This document shows positions 1-9,766 of a DNA stretch of 64,000 nt, piece after piece. Source of the DNA: Streptomyces sp. NRRL F-5122 (GTDB taxonomy: Bacteria > Actinomycetota > Actinomycetes > Streptomycetales > Streptomycetaceae). Made by a program: the position numbers and the translations under genes. The stretch covers positions 124,001 to 188,000 of the forward strand of contig NZ_LMWH01000243.1 of assembly GCF_001507435.1 (NCBI RefSeq), given 5' to 3'. The notes beneath the pieces were generated by a model that was not told the DNA's origin, did not search any database, and was given only the letters and a program-made list of their open reading frames with translations. Each line of letters begins with the position of its first letter. The stretch's first letter is position 1.

Positions 1-254
1 GGTTTCGGCCGGAAGGCGCTGGATGTGGTGTACCCGAGAATCGTCCCCGATTCGGGATCCGTGGCAACCATCAGGCGGTGCGGCCCGTCTTCAGGGTGGG
101 AGAGCAGCCAGGGGCGTCGCTCCTGCGGGGTGAAGACCGCGGTGTCGAAGGTGATGGGCGTCTCGCGCACATAGTGGTTGTAGAGGTCGGTGAGGGCCAC
201 GAGGTCGCTCTCGACTCCCGGCCTGACCTGCACCTCTCTGAATTCGGACAACAT
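1..254 (-). CDS. GNAT N-acetyltransferase, PAT-like (partial, runs off left edge)
   Basis: Reading the minus strand from ATG at 254 gives 84 open codons that leave the window, so only the N-terminal half is seen. It contains EVQVRPGVESDLVALTDLYN followed by TPITFDTAVFTPQERRPWL, the usual opening of phosphinothricin-acetyltransferase-like GNAT enzymes: the first strand and helix and the substrate loop. The acetyl-CoA P-loop would lie beyond the edge. GGGAGG stands about 5 nt before the ATG and supports the start. It is divergent from hrdD. Such enzymes acetylate the amino group of small molecules such as phosphinothricin or methionine derivatives; the substrate here is unknown. Confidence 0.8.
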   Translation of the reverse strand, partial: MLSEFREVQVRPGVESDLVALTDLYNHYVRETPITFDTAVFTPQERRPWLLSHPEDGPHRLMVATDPESGTILGYTTSSAFRPK

Positions 255-313
255 CCGGCCTCCCTGGTGGCGGCACAGGGTACTGCATGATCAGAAAAAT
301 TGAGGGGCCCGTT

Positions 314-340
314 GGGAATTCTGTCCTGATTCCAGTCGTT
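314..340 (+). promoter_or_regulatory. SigR-type promoter of hrdD
   Basis: GGGAAT (314-319), exactly 18 nt, then GTT (338-340): this matches the GGGAAT-N18-GTT consensus of the thiol-stress sigma factor SigR. It lies about 85 bp before the hrdD start. hrdD is a known SigR target in S. coelicolor. Confidence 0.8.
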
Positions 341-424
341 GTTTCCATCGGATGCAGGGCACCCGGGAGGGTGACCGAAGCGTCACAGGACCATCCGCCA
401 GCCCACCATCGCAAGGGAGCACGC

Positions 425-1423
425 ATGGCAACCCGTGCCGTCGCCCGTCGCAAGTCCGCCGAGAGCGAGACCGTCGACGCGGCTAACAGTGTTCGCGCCC
501 ATGGCGGCGAGATCGCCGATCGCGACCTGGTCGGCATGTACCTCGACGAGATCGCTCGCACGCCGCTGCTCGACGCCGCGAGGGAGGTCGAGCTGTCCCA
601 GGTCATCGAGGCGGGTGTGTTCGCGCGCCAGATCCTCGACGGGGAGGAGAAGGCCAAGGCCGAGGCCACCCGTGAGGAGCTCGAGGCCCTGGTCGCCGCC
701 GGCGAGCGGGCCAAGGACATCTTCATCCGCTCGAACCTTCGGCTCGTCGTCGCCGTGGCGCGGCGCTACCCGCGCAGCGGTCTTCCGCTGCTCGACCTGA
801 TCCAGGAAGGCAACGCGGGCCTGGTGCGCGCGGTCGAGAAGTTCGACTACCGCAAGGGCTTCAAGTTCTCGACCTATGCGACCTGGTGGATCCGTCAGGC
901 GATCACGCGGTCCATCGCCGACCAGTCCCGGACCATCCGGCTGCCCGTGCACCTGGTCGAGGAGCTGGGCCGGATCCGCCGTGTCCAGCGGGAGTTCAAC
1001 CGTGAGCACGGGCGCGACCCCGAGCCGGCCGAGATCGCGGCCGAGTTGGACTCCTCGGCGGACCGCGTCAGCGACGTCCTCGACTGGGCCCGTGACCCGG
1101 TCTCCCTGAACATGTCGGTGGACGACGAGGGCGAGACCCAGTTCGGCGACCTGCTGGAGGACACCTCCGCGGTGTCCCCGGAGCAGTCGGTGCTCACGCT
1201 GCTGCGCAGCGAGGAACTGGACGACCTGATCGGACGGCTCGACGAGCGGACGGCCTCCATCATCAAGATGCGGTACGGCATCGAGGACGGCCGGGAGCGC
1301 ACGCTCACGGAGGTCGGCAAGGAGCACGGACTGACGCGTGAGCGCATCCGGCAGATCGAGAAGCACGCGCTGCTGGAGCTGAAGAAGCTCGCACGGCAGA
1401 CGGGCTTCGACGCGGCGGCCTGA
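425..1423 (+). CDS. hrdD: RNA polymerase group-2 sigma factor HrdD
   Basis: 332 aa, the length I recall for HrdD. Region 1.2 is at about 33-60 (DLVGMYLDEIARTPLL). Region 2 is at 101-172, with the core-binding helix NLRLVVAVARRYP, LDLIQEGNAGLVRAVEKFDY and the -10 recognition helix YATWWIRQAITRSIADQ. Region 3 is at 173-245. Region 4 is at 265-325, ending in the -35 helix-turn-helix LTRERIRQIEKHALLEL. The long region 1.1 and acidic insert of the essential HrdB are absent, so this is the dispensable paralogue. The ATG at 425 has AAGGGAG about 8 nt upstream and gives the usual MATRAVARRK start; the open frame reaches back to 287 without a better start. It is expected to recognise promoters much like those of HrdB. 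Confidence 0.93.
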   Translation: MATRAVARRKSAESETVDAANSVRAHGGEIADRDLVGMYLDEIARTPLLDAAREVELSQVIEAGVFARQILDGEEKAKAEATREELEALVAAGERAKDIFIRSNLRLVVAVARRYPRSGLPLLDLIQEGNAGLVRAVEKFDYRKGFKFSTYATWWIRQAITRSIADQSRTIRLPVHLVEELGRIRRVQREFNREHGRDPEPAEIAAELDSSADRVSDVLDWARDPVSLNMSVDDEGETQFGDLLEDTSAVSPEQSVLTLLRSEELDDLIGRLDERTASIIKMRYGIEDGRERTLTEVGKEHGLTRERIRQIEKHALLELKKLARQTGFDAAA

Positions 1424-1442
1424 CGGCTTCCGCCCGGGCGGC

Positions 1443-1459
1443 GGGCGGCGACGCCGCCC
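1443..1459 (+). terminator. GC hairpin after hrdD
   Basis: GGGCGGC-GAC-GCCGCCC hairpin 20 bp after the hrdD stop, with no T-run, as is common in Streptomyces. Confidence 0.5.
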
Positions 1460-1699
1460 CGGGCGGCCCGCCGCACCGCACGGACTTGGCGGGTTCCGTC
1501 GCTTCAACCCGCCGGGTCCGGGGCACAAGACCTCCAGGTCCCGTACGGCACGGGCCGTATCGTGCGGCCCCCACGAGCCGAGTCCCGACGCACCTCCCCC
1601 CGGTGCCGGGGCTCTCCCGAGCCGGGCTTCGGCGCCACTCCCCCCTGGCGCCGGGGCCCGGCTCCTTTGCTGCCCCCGCCGCGGACGGCAGAAATCGAC

Positions 1700-1732
1700 G
1701 GGCCGCCCCGGACCTGAACCCCGGGGCGGCCC
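1700..1732 (+). terminator. 12-bp perfect hairpin upstream of tetR
   Basis: GGGCCGCCCCGG (1700-1711) and CCGGGGCGGCCC (1721-1732) form a perfect 12-bp stem with a 9-nt loop, 28 bp before the tetR -10. It probably insulates tetR from hrdD read-through. Confidence 0.55.
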
Positions 1733-1759
1733 CGAATGGCAGATTGTGCCACAGCGGCA

Positions 1760-1765
1760 TAACCT
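1760..1765 (+). promoter_or_regulatory. leaderless-type -10 of tetR gene
   Basis: TAACCT, then 6 nt, then the GTG at 1772; no Shine-Dalgarno is present. This spacing puts the transcript start at the start codon and favours GTG 1772 over ATG 1790. Confidence 0.5.
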
Positions 1766-1771
1766 GCCGTC

Positions 1772-2461
1772 GTGACCGGTACCAAGCGTATGACCGGGGC
1801 ATCCTCCGGCCGTGCGGCGCAAGAACCCGAGGCTCTGTCGCTCACCGAGCGACGCAAGGCGGCGACCCGGATGGAGATCGCCCGGGCCGCGGCAGGGCTC
1901 TTCATGGCCGACGGCCTGCGCGCCACCCGCGCGGAGGACATCGCCCGCGCCGCCGGGGTCGCACCGCGCACCTTCTACCGGTACTTCGCGACCAAGGAGG
2001 AGGCGCTCTCCCCGCTGTTCTCGGCGGGTGCGCACCAGTGGGCGCAGGCCGTCCGCGAGGCCCCCGCGGGCCTCTCCGTCGCCGAGGCCCTGCATCACGC
2101 GGTGGTCCACACCCTGACCCCCGGGGTCGGAGTCTCCGCGAGGTCCCTCGAGTGGGTGCGCGCCCTGCTGCGCCTCACCGGCACCAACCCCGCGCTCACC
2201 AAGGTGTGGGCCGAGATCTGCCAGGCGGGGGAGCAGGAACTCGCCGAGGTCCTGGCGGCGCGGACCCAGGGAGGTGACGAGGCGTCGGCGGACAACACCC
2301 CCGCTCTGCGCTTCGCCGCCGCCCTCGCCAGTGCCTCCGTGCGCGTGGCGGTGGAGAGTTGGGCCGCGGGCAACGAATCGGCCGCCGGCCCGAACGGTCC
2401 GGCCTGCCTCGCCGTCCGTAACCTGGAGGCCCTGCGGGACTTCGTGTGGGAGATCGGCTGA
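1772..2461 (+). CDS. TetR/AcrR family transcriptional regulator (SCO3201-like by position)
   Basis: 229 aa. An N-terminal TetR helix-turn-helix is at about 30-80: a first helix TRMEIARAAAGLFMADGL, then TRAEDIARAAGVAPRTFYRYF, where FYRYF closes the recognition helix. The C-terminal ligand domain (about 95-229) has helices but no recognisable ligand motif. The gene next to hrdD in S. coelicolor (SCO3201, recalled) is a TetR protein reported to block differentiation when overexpressed; orthology rests only on position and family. It faces the WYL regulator, whose stop is 10 bp away. Confidence 0.85.
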   Translation: MTGTKRMTGASSGRAAQEPEALSLTERRKAATRMEIARAAAGLFMADGLRATRAEDIARAAGVAPRTFYRYFATKEEALSPLFSAGAHQWAQAVREAPAGLSVAEALHHAVVHTLTPGVGVSARSLEWVRALLRLTGTNPALTKVWAEICQAGEQELAEVLAARTQGGDEASADNTPALRFAAALASASVRVAVESWAAGNESAAGPNGPACLAVRNLEALRDFVWEIG

Positions 2462-2471
2462 GCCCCGCCTC

Positions 2472-3446
2472 TCAGGGCTGCGGCGCCTGCGCCGCCCGGC
2501 CGAGAAGCTCACCCAGTTCCCTTGTCCGCGTGATGAGTTGCTCCGGGCGATGCACCGTGAACTCGCAGCCGACCATGGCGAGCCGCACCGCGAGCCACTC
2601 CACGGAGTCGCTCGCCGCGCCGCGCAGCCGGCACCCGCCCTCGCCGAGCGGCTGCGGCGGCTCGAACCAGTGGGGCAGGCGGGCGGCGACCACCTCCGCC
2701 GGTGCGGCGAAGGTCGCCTCGAACTCGTATGTCTCCTGCCGCCGGTACACCGACCGGCGCAGATACTCCGCCGCGCTCCCCGCCGGCAGTTCGCGCGGCG
2801 GGAACCGGGCGCCCGTCGCCGACGGCTCGGCGATCCGGTCGACCCGGAACGTCCGCCAGTCGTCCCGCTCGAGGTCGTAGGCGACGAGGTACCAGCGGCG
2901 TCCCGTCGAGACCAGGCGGTACGGCTCGGTCAGACGCCGTGACCGGGTTCCGTCCCCGGAGCGGTAGCCGAACCGCAGCCGCTCGTGGCCCGCGATCGTC
3001 GAGGCCATCACGGTCAGCGTCTCGGGCGCGATGCTCGCCCCGTCACCACTGGTCAGATGAGTGGTGGCGGCCTGGAGCGTGGCGACGCGATGGCGCAGCC
3101 GGGCCGGCAGCACCTGCTCCAGCTTGGCCAGGGCCCGTACGGACGCCTCGTCGACGCCCTCGACCGCATGTCCGGCGCCGGCCCGCAGCCCGACCGCGAT
3201 CGCCACGGCCTCCTCGTCGTCGAGCACGAGCGGCGGCATGGCCTTCCCCGCGACCAGCCGGTATCCGCCGTCGGCGCCCTTGGTGGCCTGGACCGGGTAG
3301 CCCAGCTCGCGCAGCCGGTCGATGTCCCGGCGGACCGTGCGCCGGGAGACTCCGAGCCGCTCGGCGAGCTCGCCGCCCGGCCATTCGCGCGGGGTCTGGA
3401 GCAGGGAGAGCAGCTGCAGGAGCCGGGCGGGAGTGTCCGTCGTCAT
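2472..3446 (-). CDS. WYL-domain transcriptional regulator (DeoR-type HTH)
   Basis: 324 aa. A winged HTH_11 domain at about 5-60 (ERLGVSRRTVRRDIDRLREL) is followed by a linker and a WYL domain at about 130-215, where RWYLVAYDLERDDWRTFRVDRI contains the W-Y-L-like core. A WCX extension follows at about 235-315. WYL domains bind nucleic acid or small ligands and tune the DNA-binding state. It is divergent from the DHA2 exporter at 3509 with 62 bp between, and an inverted repeat lies in that gap, so local control of the exporter is likely. No Shine-Dalgarno is evident before ATG 3446. Confidence 0.85.
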   Translation of the reverse strand: MTTDTPARLLQLLSLLQTPREWPGGELAERLGVSRRTVRRDIDRLRELGYPVQATKGADGGYRLVAGKAMPPLVLDDEEAVAIAVGLRAGAGHAVEGVDEASVRALAKLEQVLPARLRHRVATLQAATTHLTSGDGASIAPETLTVMASTIAGHERLRFGYRSGDGTRSRRLTEPYRLVSTGRRWYLVAYDLERDDWRTFRVDRIAEPSATGARFPPRELPAGSAAEYLRRSVYRRQETYEFEATFAAPAEVVAARLPHWFEPPQPLGEGGCRLRGAASDSVEWLAVRLAMVGCEFTVHRPEQLITRTRELGELLGRAAQAPQP

Positions 3447-3467
3447 GAATCCGAGGATGCCGCATAA

Positions 3468-3499
3468 CTAGGACACGATCCGACCTAATGGCGTCCTAG
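3468..3499. promoter_or_regulatory. operator candidate between WYL regulator and exporter
   Basis: Perfect 7-bp inverted repeat CTAGGAC (3468-3474) / GTCCTAG (3493-3499), 18 bp apart. The right arm overlaps the exporter -10, so binding here would occlude that promoter. Confidence 0.5.
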
Positions 3500-3502
3500 C
3501 GT
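3497..3502 (+). promoter_or_regulatory. leaderless-type -10 of DHA2 exporter
   Basis: TAGCGT, 6 nt, then ATG 3509; no Shine-Dalgarno. Confidence 0.55.
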
Positions 3503-3508
3503 CGGGCC

Positions 3509-5035
3509 ATGACCTCCACCGAGAGCACACTCAGCAGCACCGCGGCCGGCGGCGCGGGCGACCGAAGGCGTTGGTTCGCGCTCGCCATCGTGATGACCGC
3601 GGCCTTCATGGACCTGGTCGACGTCACGATCGTCAACATCGCGATCCCGTCGATCCAGCGGGACGCGGGCGCGTCCTTCGGCCAGATCCAGTGGATCACC
3701 GCGGGGTACGCGCTCGCTTTCGCCGCGGGGCTCATCACCGGCGGCCGGCTCGGCGACATCCACGGGCGCAAGCGCCTCTTCCTGATCGGCATAGGCGGCT
3801 TCACGCTCGCCTCGGCGCTGTGCGGCTTCGCGGCGAACCCGGAGATGCTCGTCGCCTCGCGGATCCTGCAGGGCGCGATGGCGGCGCTGATGGTGCCGCA
3901 GGTGCTGTCGATCGTGCACGCCACCTTCCCGGCACACGAGCGGGGCAAGGTCTTCGGCCTCTTCGGCGCGATCGTCGGCCTCGGGGCCGTCTCCGGACCG
4001 CTCCTCGGCGCGCTGCTGACCGAGTGGAACCTCTTCGGCCTCGAGTGGCGGCCCATCTTCCTGATCAACCTGCCGGTCGGCGTCGGTGCCTTGCTTCTGG
4101 GCCGGCGCTTCATCACGGAGTCCCGGGCGCCGCGGGCCCTGCGCCTCGACCTCGTCGGCGTCGCCCTGGTCACGCTGGGTCTGCTGATGCTGCTCTACCC
4201 GCTCACGCGCGGCCGTGAGCTGGGCTGGCCGCTGTGGGGGTATGCGTCGATGGCGGGAGCGCTCGTCGTCTTCGCGTTGCTCGTGGCGTACGAGAGGCAC
4301 AAGACCCGGCGGGACGGCTCCCCGCTGGTCGAACTCTCCCTCTTCCGCGTGAAGAGCTTCGCGGCGGGCATCGCGGTGCAGACGGTCTTCGGCGTCAGTC
4401 TCGGGATCTTCTTCCTGGTGTGGACGCTGTACATGCAGGTCGGCCTGGGCTGGAGCGCGCTGCGGGCGGGCCTGACGGGTGTGCCGTTCTCGCTCGCGGT
4501 CTCCACCGCGGCCGGGTTGTCCGTACAGAAGCTGGTCCCGCGCTTCGGCCGCAAGGTGCTTCAGGCGGGCGCGCTGGTGATGGCGGTGGGTGTGCTCCTC
4601 TACATCTGGGAGTCCGACCGGTACGGCCTCGCCATAGCGTCCTGGCAGATGGCCCTGCCCCTCGTGGTGATGGGGGCCGGAATGGGGCTCATCGTCGCCC
4701 CGCTGACGGACGCGGTCCTGTCCGATGTGCCGCAGGAGCACTCGGGTTCGGCCTCCGGCCTGATCAACACGGTGCAGCAGATGGGCAACGCGCTGGGTCT
4801 CGGCCTGGTGTCGGTGGTCTTCTTCGGGCGGATCGCCGACCGCTTGGCCCCGGCGCGGGTGGGACCGGCCTTCGTGCACGCCTTCCAGTACGCGCTGGGC
4901 TGGGTGGCGGCCGTGCTGGGGGTGATCTTCCTGCTGATGTTCGCCCTGCCGAAGCGGCCGGCGCAGCACATGGAGGGGGCGCCGGACGCGGAGGAGGAGC
5001 AGGCCGGGGAGCCGGAGCCGGCGCTCGTCCCCTGA
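3509..5035 (+). CDS. MFS drug exporter, DHA2 (EmrB/QacA) family
   Basis: 508 aa with about 14 hydrophobic segments, typical of the 14-TM DHA2 group. Motif A between TM2 and TM3 reads GGRLGDIHGRKR, and motif C in TM5 reads GAIVGLGAVSGPLLGALL, the antiporter signature. TM1 carries DLVDVTIVNIAIPSI with the membrane acidic residue usual in this family. The C-terminus is a short acidic cytosolic tail. The protein should exchange protons for a hydrophobic or cationic compound at the plasma membrane. The substrate cannot be read from sequence. It is paired with the divergent WYL regulator. Confidence 0.9.
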   Translation: MTSTESTLSSTAAGGAGDRRRWFALAIVMTAAFMDLVDVTIVNIAIPSIQRDAGASFGQIQWITAGYALAFAAGLITGGRLGDIHGRKRLFLIGIGGFTLASALCGFAANPEMLVASRILQGAMAALMVPQVLSIVHATFPAHERGKVFGLFGAIVGLGAVSGPLLGALLTEWNLFGLEWRPIFLINLPVGVGALLLGRRFITESRAPRALRLDLVGVALVTLGLLMLLYPLTRGRELGWPLWGYASMAGALVVFALLVAYERHKTRRDGSPLVELSLFRVKSFAAGIAVQTVFGVSLGIFFLVWTLYMQVGLGWSALRAGLTGVPFSLAVSTAAGLSVQKLVPRFGRKVLQAGALVMAVGVLLYIWESDRYGLAIASWQMALPLVVMGAGMGLIVAPLTDAVLSDVPQEHSGSASGLINTVQQMGNALGLGLVSVVFFGRIADRLAPARVGPAFVHAFQYALGWVAAVLGVIFLLMFALPKRPAQHMEGAPDAEEEQAGEPEPALVP

Positions 5036-5064
5036 GCGGTGGTCGTCTCCCGAGCGGTGGTCGA

Positions 5065-5107
5065 CGGCGCCCGGCGGTCGCGTTCTGCGCGAGACCGCCG
5101 GGCGCCG
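5065..5107 (+). terminator. strong terminator after the exporter
   Basis: 15-bp perfect stem (5065-5079 with 5093-5107) around a 13-nt loop, starting 30 bp after the stop. A short direct repeat, GAGCGGTGGTCG twice, sits between the stop and the stem. Confidence 0.7.
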
Positions 5108-5163
5108 CCGCGTGTGGCGGCACAGCCCACACAAGGTCCCGGGCCCGTTTGTGTCCGGGTCCA

Positions 5164-5230
5164 TGCCCGAACCCGTTTACTTTTCAGCAATCCAGACGTA
5201 GCCTCCCAGGGGAAACCACACGTTCGGGCA
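5164..5230 (+). promoter_or_regulatory. fru operon promoter/operator region
   Basis: TGCCCGAAC (5164-5172) is repeated inverted and perfect as GTTCGGGCA (5222-5230), flanking a possible -10 TAGCCT at 5199-5204. A CCCGTTT direct repeat precedes it. Paired sites around the -10 fit DNA looping or autorepression by the DeoR-type FruR. Confidence 0.5.
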
Positions 5231-5250
5231 CGAGGCGGAGGCGAGCGGAC

Positions 5251-6012
5251 ATGTACGCACCGGAGCGGCAGCAGGAGATTCTCCGGCTCGCCCGTGACGG
5301 CGGACGGGTGGACGTGGTGTCCCTGGCCGAGGAGTTCCAGGTCACGGCGGAAACGATCCGGCGCGATCTGAAGGCCCTGGACCGGGCCGGACTGGTGCGG
5401 CGGGTGCACGGCGGTGCCATACCCGTCGGACGTCTGGACTTCGAGCCCGACCTCGCGGAACGGGAGTCCACCGCGGCCGACGAGAAGGACCGGATCGCGA
5501 AGGCGGCCCTCGCGGAGCTGCCGGGCGAGGGCACGATGATCCTCGACGCCGGTTCGAGCGTCGCCCGGCTGGCCGGCGCCATCCCCCTGGACGCGACGCT
5601 CACGGTGGTCACGCACAGCCTGCCCACGGCGGCCCGCCTCGCGGACCACCCCGGCATCCAGCTCCATCTGGTGGGCGGGCGTGTACGGCACCGCACGCGC
5701 GCCGCCGTGGACGCCTGGGCGCTGCGCGCGTACGGCGAGATCCGCGCCGACGTCGCGTTCATCGCGGCCAACGGCTTCTCCGCCGATCACGGACTGACCA
5801 CGCCCGATCTCGCCGAGGCCGCCGTCAAGCGCGCCGCGATCCGCGCCGCACGCCGCGTGGTGCTGCTGGCCGACTCCTCCAAGCACGGTCAGGAGCACTT
5901 CGCCCGGTTCGGCGAGCTCGGCGACGTGGATCTGCTCGTCACCGACAGCGGGCTGAGCCCCGAGGACGCCACCGCGATCGAGAGCGGCGGCACGGAAGTA
6001 GTGCGCGCATGA
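5251..6012 (+). CDS. fruR: DeoR-family repressor of the fructose operon
   Basis: 253 aa. The N-terminal DeoR HTH (about 6-58) contains LAEEFQVTAETIRRDLKAL and the family signature ending in VRRVHGGA. The C-terminal DeoRC effector domain (about 75-235) has ILDAGSSVARLA and the ADSSKHGQEHFARFG motif that binds sugar phosphate. The true start is the ATG at 5251; the open frame begins much earlier, inside the exporter. It is the first gene of an operon with 1-phosphofructokinase (ATGA overlap) and fructose PTS, so fructose 1-phosphate is the probable inducer. Confidence 0.85.
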   Translation: MYAPERQQEILRLARDGGRVDVVSLAEEFQVTAETIRRDLKALDRAGLVRRVHGGAIPVGRLDFEPDLAERESTAADEKDRIAKAALAELPGEGTMILDAGSSVARLAGAIPLDATLTVVTHSLPTAARLADHPGIQLHLVGGRVRHRTRAAVDAWALRAYGEIRADVAFIAANGFSADHGLTTPDLAEAAVKRAAIRAARRVVLLADSSKHGQEHFARFGELGDVDLLVTDSGLSPEDATAIESGGTEVVRA

Positions 6013-6962
6013 TCCTCACCGTCACCCCGAACCCTTCCCTCGACCGCACCTACGAGGTCCCGTCCCTCGGCCGCGGTGAGGTCATCCGCGCCACCGGCGA
6101 ACGGATGGACCCGGGCGGCAAGGGCGTGAACGTCTCGCGGGCGGTCGCGGCTGCAGGACGGCGCACGGTCGCCGTCCTGCCCCTGGGCGGCGCGCCGGGT
6201 GCGCTCGTCGCCGATCTGCTGCACGCACAGGGCATCGAGGTCGCGCCCGTCCCGATCGCGGGGGCCACCCGCTCCAACATCTCGGTCGCCGAGCCCGACG
6301 GCACCCTCACCAAGATCAACGCACCCGGTCCCGAGCTCTCCGCCGCCGAAGCCGAACTCCTGCTGGAGGCGGTCCGCGAGCAGTACCGCGCGGCCGAGAC
6401 CGGCTGGGTCGCCTGCTGCGGCAGCCTCCCGCGCGGCCTGGCCCCCTCCTGGTACGCGGACCTGGTGGCCCGCGCCCATGCGGCCGGGGCCCGGATCGCA
6501 CTGGACACCTCGGGGCCCGCCCTGCGGGAGGCGTTGCGGGAACGCCCCGACGTGGTGAAGCCGAACGCCGAGGAACTCGCCGAGGCCGTAGGACGTCCCC
6601 TGGCCACGGTGGGCGACGCGGTGAAGGCCGCGGAGGAACTGCGCGAGCTGGGGGCGGGCGCCGTGCTGGCAAGCCTCGGTGCGGACGGCCAGCTGCTCGT
6701 GTCGGCCGACGGAGTCTGGTTCGGCAGCGCGCGCGTCGACGTCGTACGCAGCAACGTCGGCGCAGGTGACGCCTCCCTCGCCGGTTTCCTGATCGCCGGC
6801 GGCAGCGGCCCGAAGGCACTGGCCTCCGCCGTCGCCCACGGTGCCGCGGCGGTCCAGCTGCCCGGCAGCCTGATGCCGACCCCGGCCGATCTGGACCCCT
6901 CCGCCGTGACGGTCACGTCGGAGGTACCCGTGGACCGCGTTCTCACGGAGCCCGTGTCATGA
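6009..6962 (+). CDS. fruK: 1-phosphofructokinase
   Basis: 317 aa PfkB-family kinase that phosphorylates fructose 1-phosphate to fructose 1,6-bisphosphate in the cytosol. The N-terminal MILTVTPNPSLDRTYEV is diagnostic of the 1-PFK/tagatose kinase branch. The PfkB signature 1 region is DPGGKGVNVSRA at 34-45. The anion hole and catalytic base lie in NVGAGDASLAGF, with Asp254 as base. The start ATG overlaps the fruR stop as ATGA, and the stop overlaps a following 61-codon frame in the same way. It takes the product of FruA directly to glycolysis. Confidence 0.93.
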   Translation: MILTVTPNPSLDRTYEVPSLGRGEVIRATGERMDPGGKGVNVSRAVAAAGRRTVAVLPLGGAPGALVADLLHAQGIEVAPVPIAGATRSNISVAEPDGTLTKINAPGPELSAAEAELLLEAVREQYRAAETGWVACCGSLPRGLAPSWYADLVARAHAAGARIALDTSGPALREALRERPDVVKPNAEELAEAVGRPLATVGDAVKAAEELRELGAGAVLASLGADGQLLVSADGVWFGSARVDVVRSNVGAGDASLAGFLIAGGSGPKALASAVAHGAAAVQLPGSLMPTPADLDPSAVTVTSEVPVDRVLTEPVS

Positions 6963-7140
6963 ACGGCAGTCCCACATCCCCCGGACCGCGGCGGGAGCCG
7001 GCCAATCCCACCGCCACCCGGAGGCGGGTCTCCCCCGGCCACCCGGCCGTCCCGTCCTCCGCCGTACCACCCCACCGCATCCCCGTCCCCACCAACGCCC
7101 ATGAGACTCCCCGGGCGATACGCGTGCGAAGGAGCCCGCG

Positions 7141-7144
<4 letters not shown>
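6959..7144 (+). CDS. possible small bridging ORF in fru operon (61 aa, doubtful)
   Basis: This frame starts in an ATGA overlap with the fruK stop and ends in an ATGA overlap with the fruA start, so it fills the gap exactly. The product is Pro/Arg/Ser-rich without recognisable domain or membrane segment. Roughly 82% of third codon positions are G or C, below the flanking genes. No Shine-Dalgarno of its own is evident. It may be a translated coupler that carries ribosomes from fruK to fruA, or simply a chance open frame in GC-rich leader DNA; fruA has its own GAAGGAG site. Confidence 0.3.
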
Positions 7145-9225
<2,081 letters not shown>

Positions 9226-9246
9226 CGGCGAGGCCATCGTCACGCC

Positions 9247-9283
9247 GCTCGGCCGCAACCCCTCCGAGGGGTTGCGGCCGAGC
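9247..9283 (+). terminator. fru operon terminator
   Basis: 17-bp perfect stem (9247-9263 / 9267-9283) with a CCG loop, 21 bp after the fruA stop. Confidence 0.8.
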
Positions 9284-9444
9284 CGCGTCGGGCGGGCTGT
9301 GGACACTGCGTGGGCCCGCGTGTCGAGGGGCCCGTTTCGGGGTGTCCATTGCGGCCACTCTGGGCACTTCGGGGCACTCGTCGTATCTGCGATATGCGTC
9401 ACGGTCCGGGGCCAAAAGCCCGGATCGTGGTGTCTACTTGGGGC

Positions 9445-9702
9445 ATGCCTGCCGACACGTCGATCTTCCAGCTGCTGGGTGTGCCCCTGCTCGCCCTGGC
9501 GAGCGCAGTCTGGATCGTCTGTGCGGGCCGCATTCTGCGCCGCCGCCGCTACGAGGAGGCTGCCCGGCGTTACCGCAACAGGCTCGGCGCTCTTCCCCGT
9601 CAGCCGAAGCAGGGGCCGGCCGTGGAGTCCGTCGAACTCACCCCGGCCGAACGCGACGCCTTCGCGGGCCTCATGCGGCAGTTCGACGAGGGCCGTTCCT
9701 AG
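9445..9702 (+). CDS. small conserved membrane protein, function unknown
   Basis: 85 aa from ATG 9445. One hydrophobic segment (about 6-27, FQLLGVPLLALASAVWIVCA) is followed at once by RILRRRRYEEAARRYRNR, a basic and then mixed-charge helix that should lie in the cytosol. A short acidic tail ends the protein. No enzymatic motif is present. The frame is open from 9310, but the upstream part is non-coding in character. A weak -10 (TCTACT) stands 6 nt before the ATG and no Shine-Dalgarno is seen. It converges on the DUF6227-like gene. Confidence 0.6.
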   Translation: MPADTSIFQLLGVPLLALASAVWIVCAGRILRRRRYEEAARRYRNRLGALPRQPKQGPAVESVELTPAERDAFAGLMRQFDEGRS

Positions 9703-9724
9703 ACCGTGTGCATCGGGGCGCGCG

Positions 9725-9766
9725 CCGGGTCGGCCGAGTGTCGCTCCGGGTCAGCCGAGCGTCGCC
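9725..9766. repeat. 21-bp imperfect tandem repeat
   Basis: Two adjacent copies (9725-9745, 9746-9766), 19 of 21 identical, spanning the 3' end of the DUF6227-like gene. Each carries CCGGGTC(G/A)GCCGAG. Confidence 0.6.

Larger units (their letters stand above)
1424..1771. other. hrdD-tetR intergenic region (348 bp)
   Basis: Holds no convincing gene. The visible elements are the hairpin at 1443-1459, a stronger one at 1700-1732, and the -10 of the tetR gene at 1760-1765. A stretch at 1590-1670 repeats the theme CCCCGGTGCCGGGGCTC twice in diverged form. Confidence 0.6.

Noticed and set aside
383-2512. 709-codon minus-strand frame over hrdD and tetR
   Set aside because: Shadow of two well-supported genes; composition is Arg/Gly/Pro-rich without domains, as for other long antisense frames in this GC-rich window.
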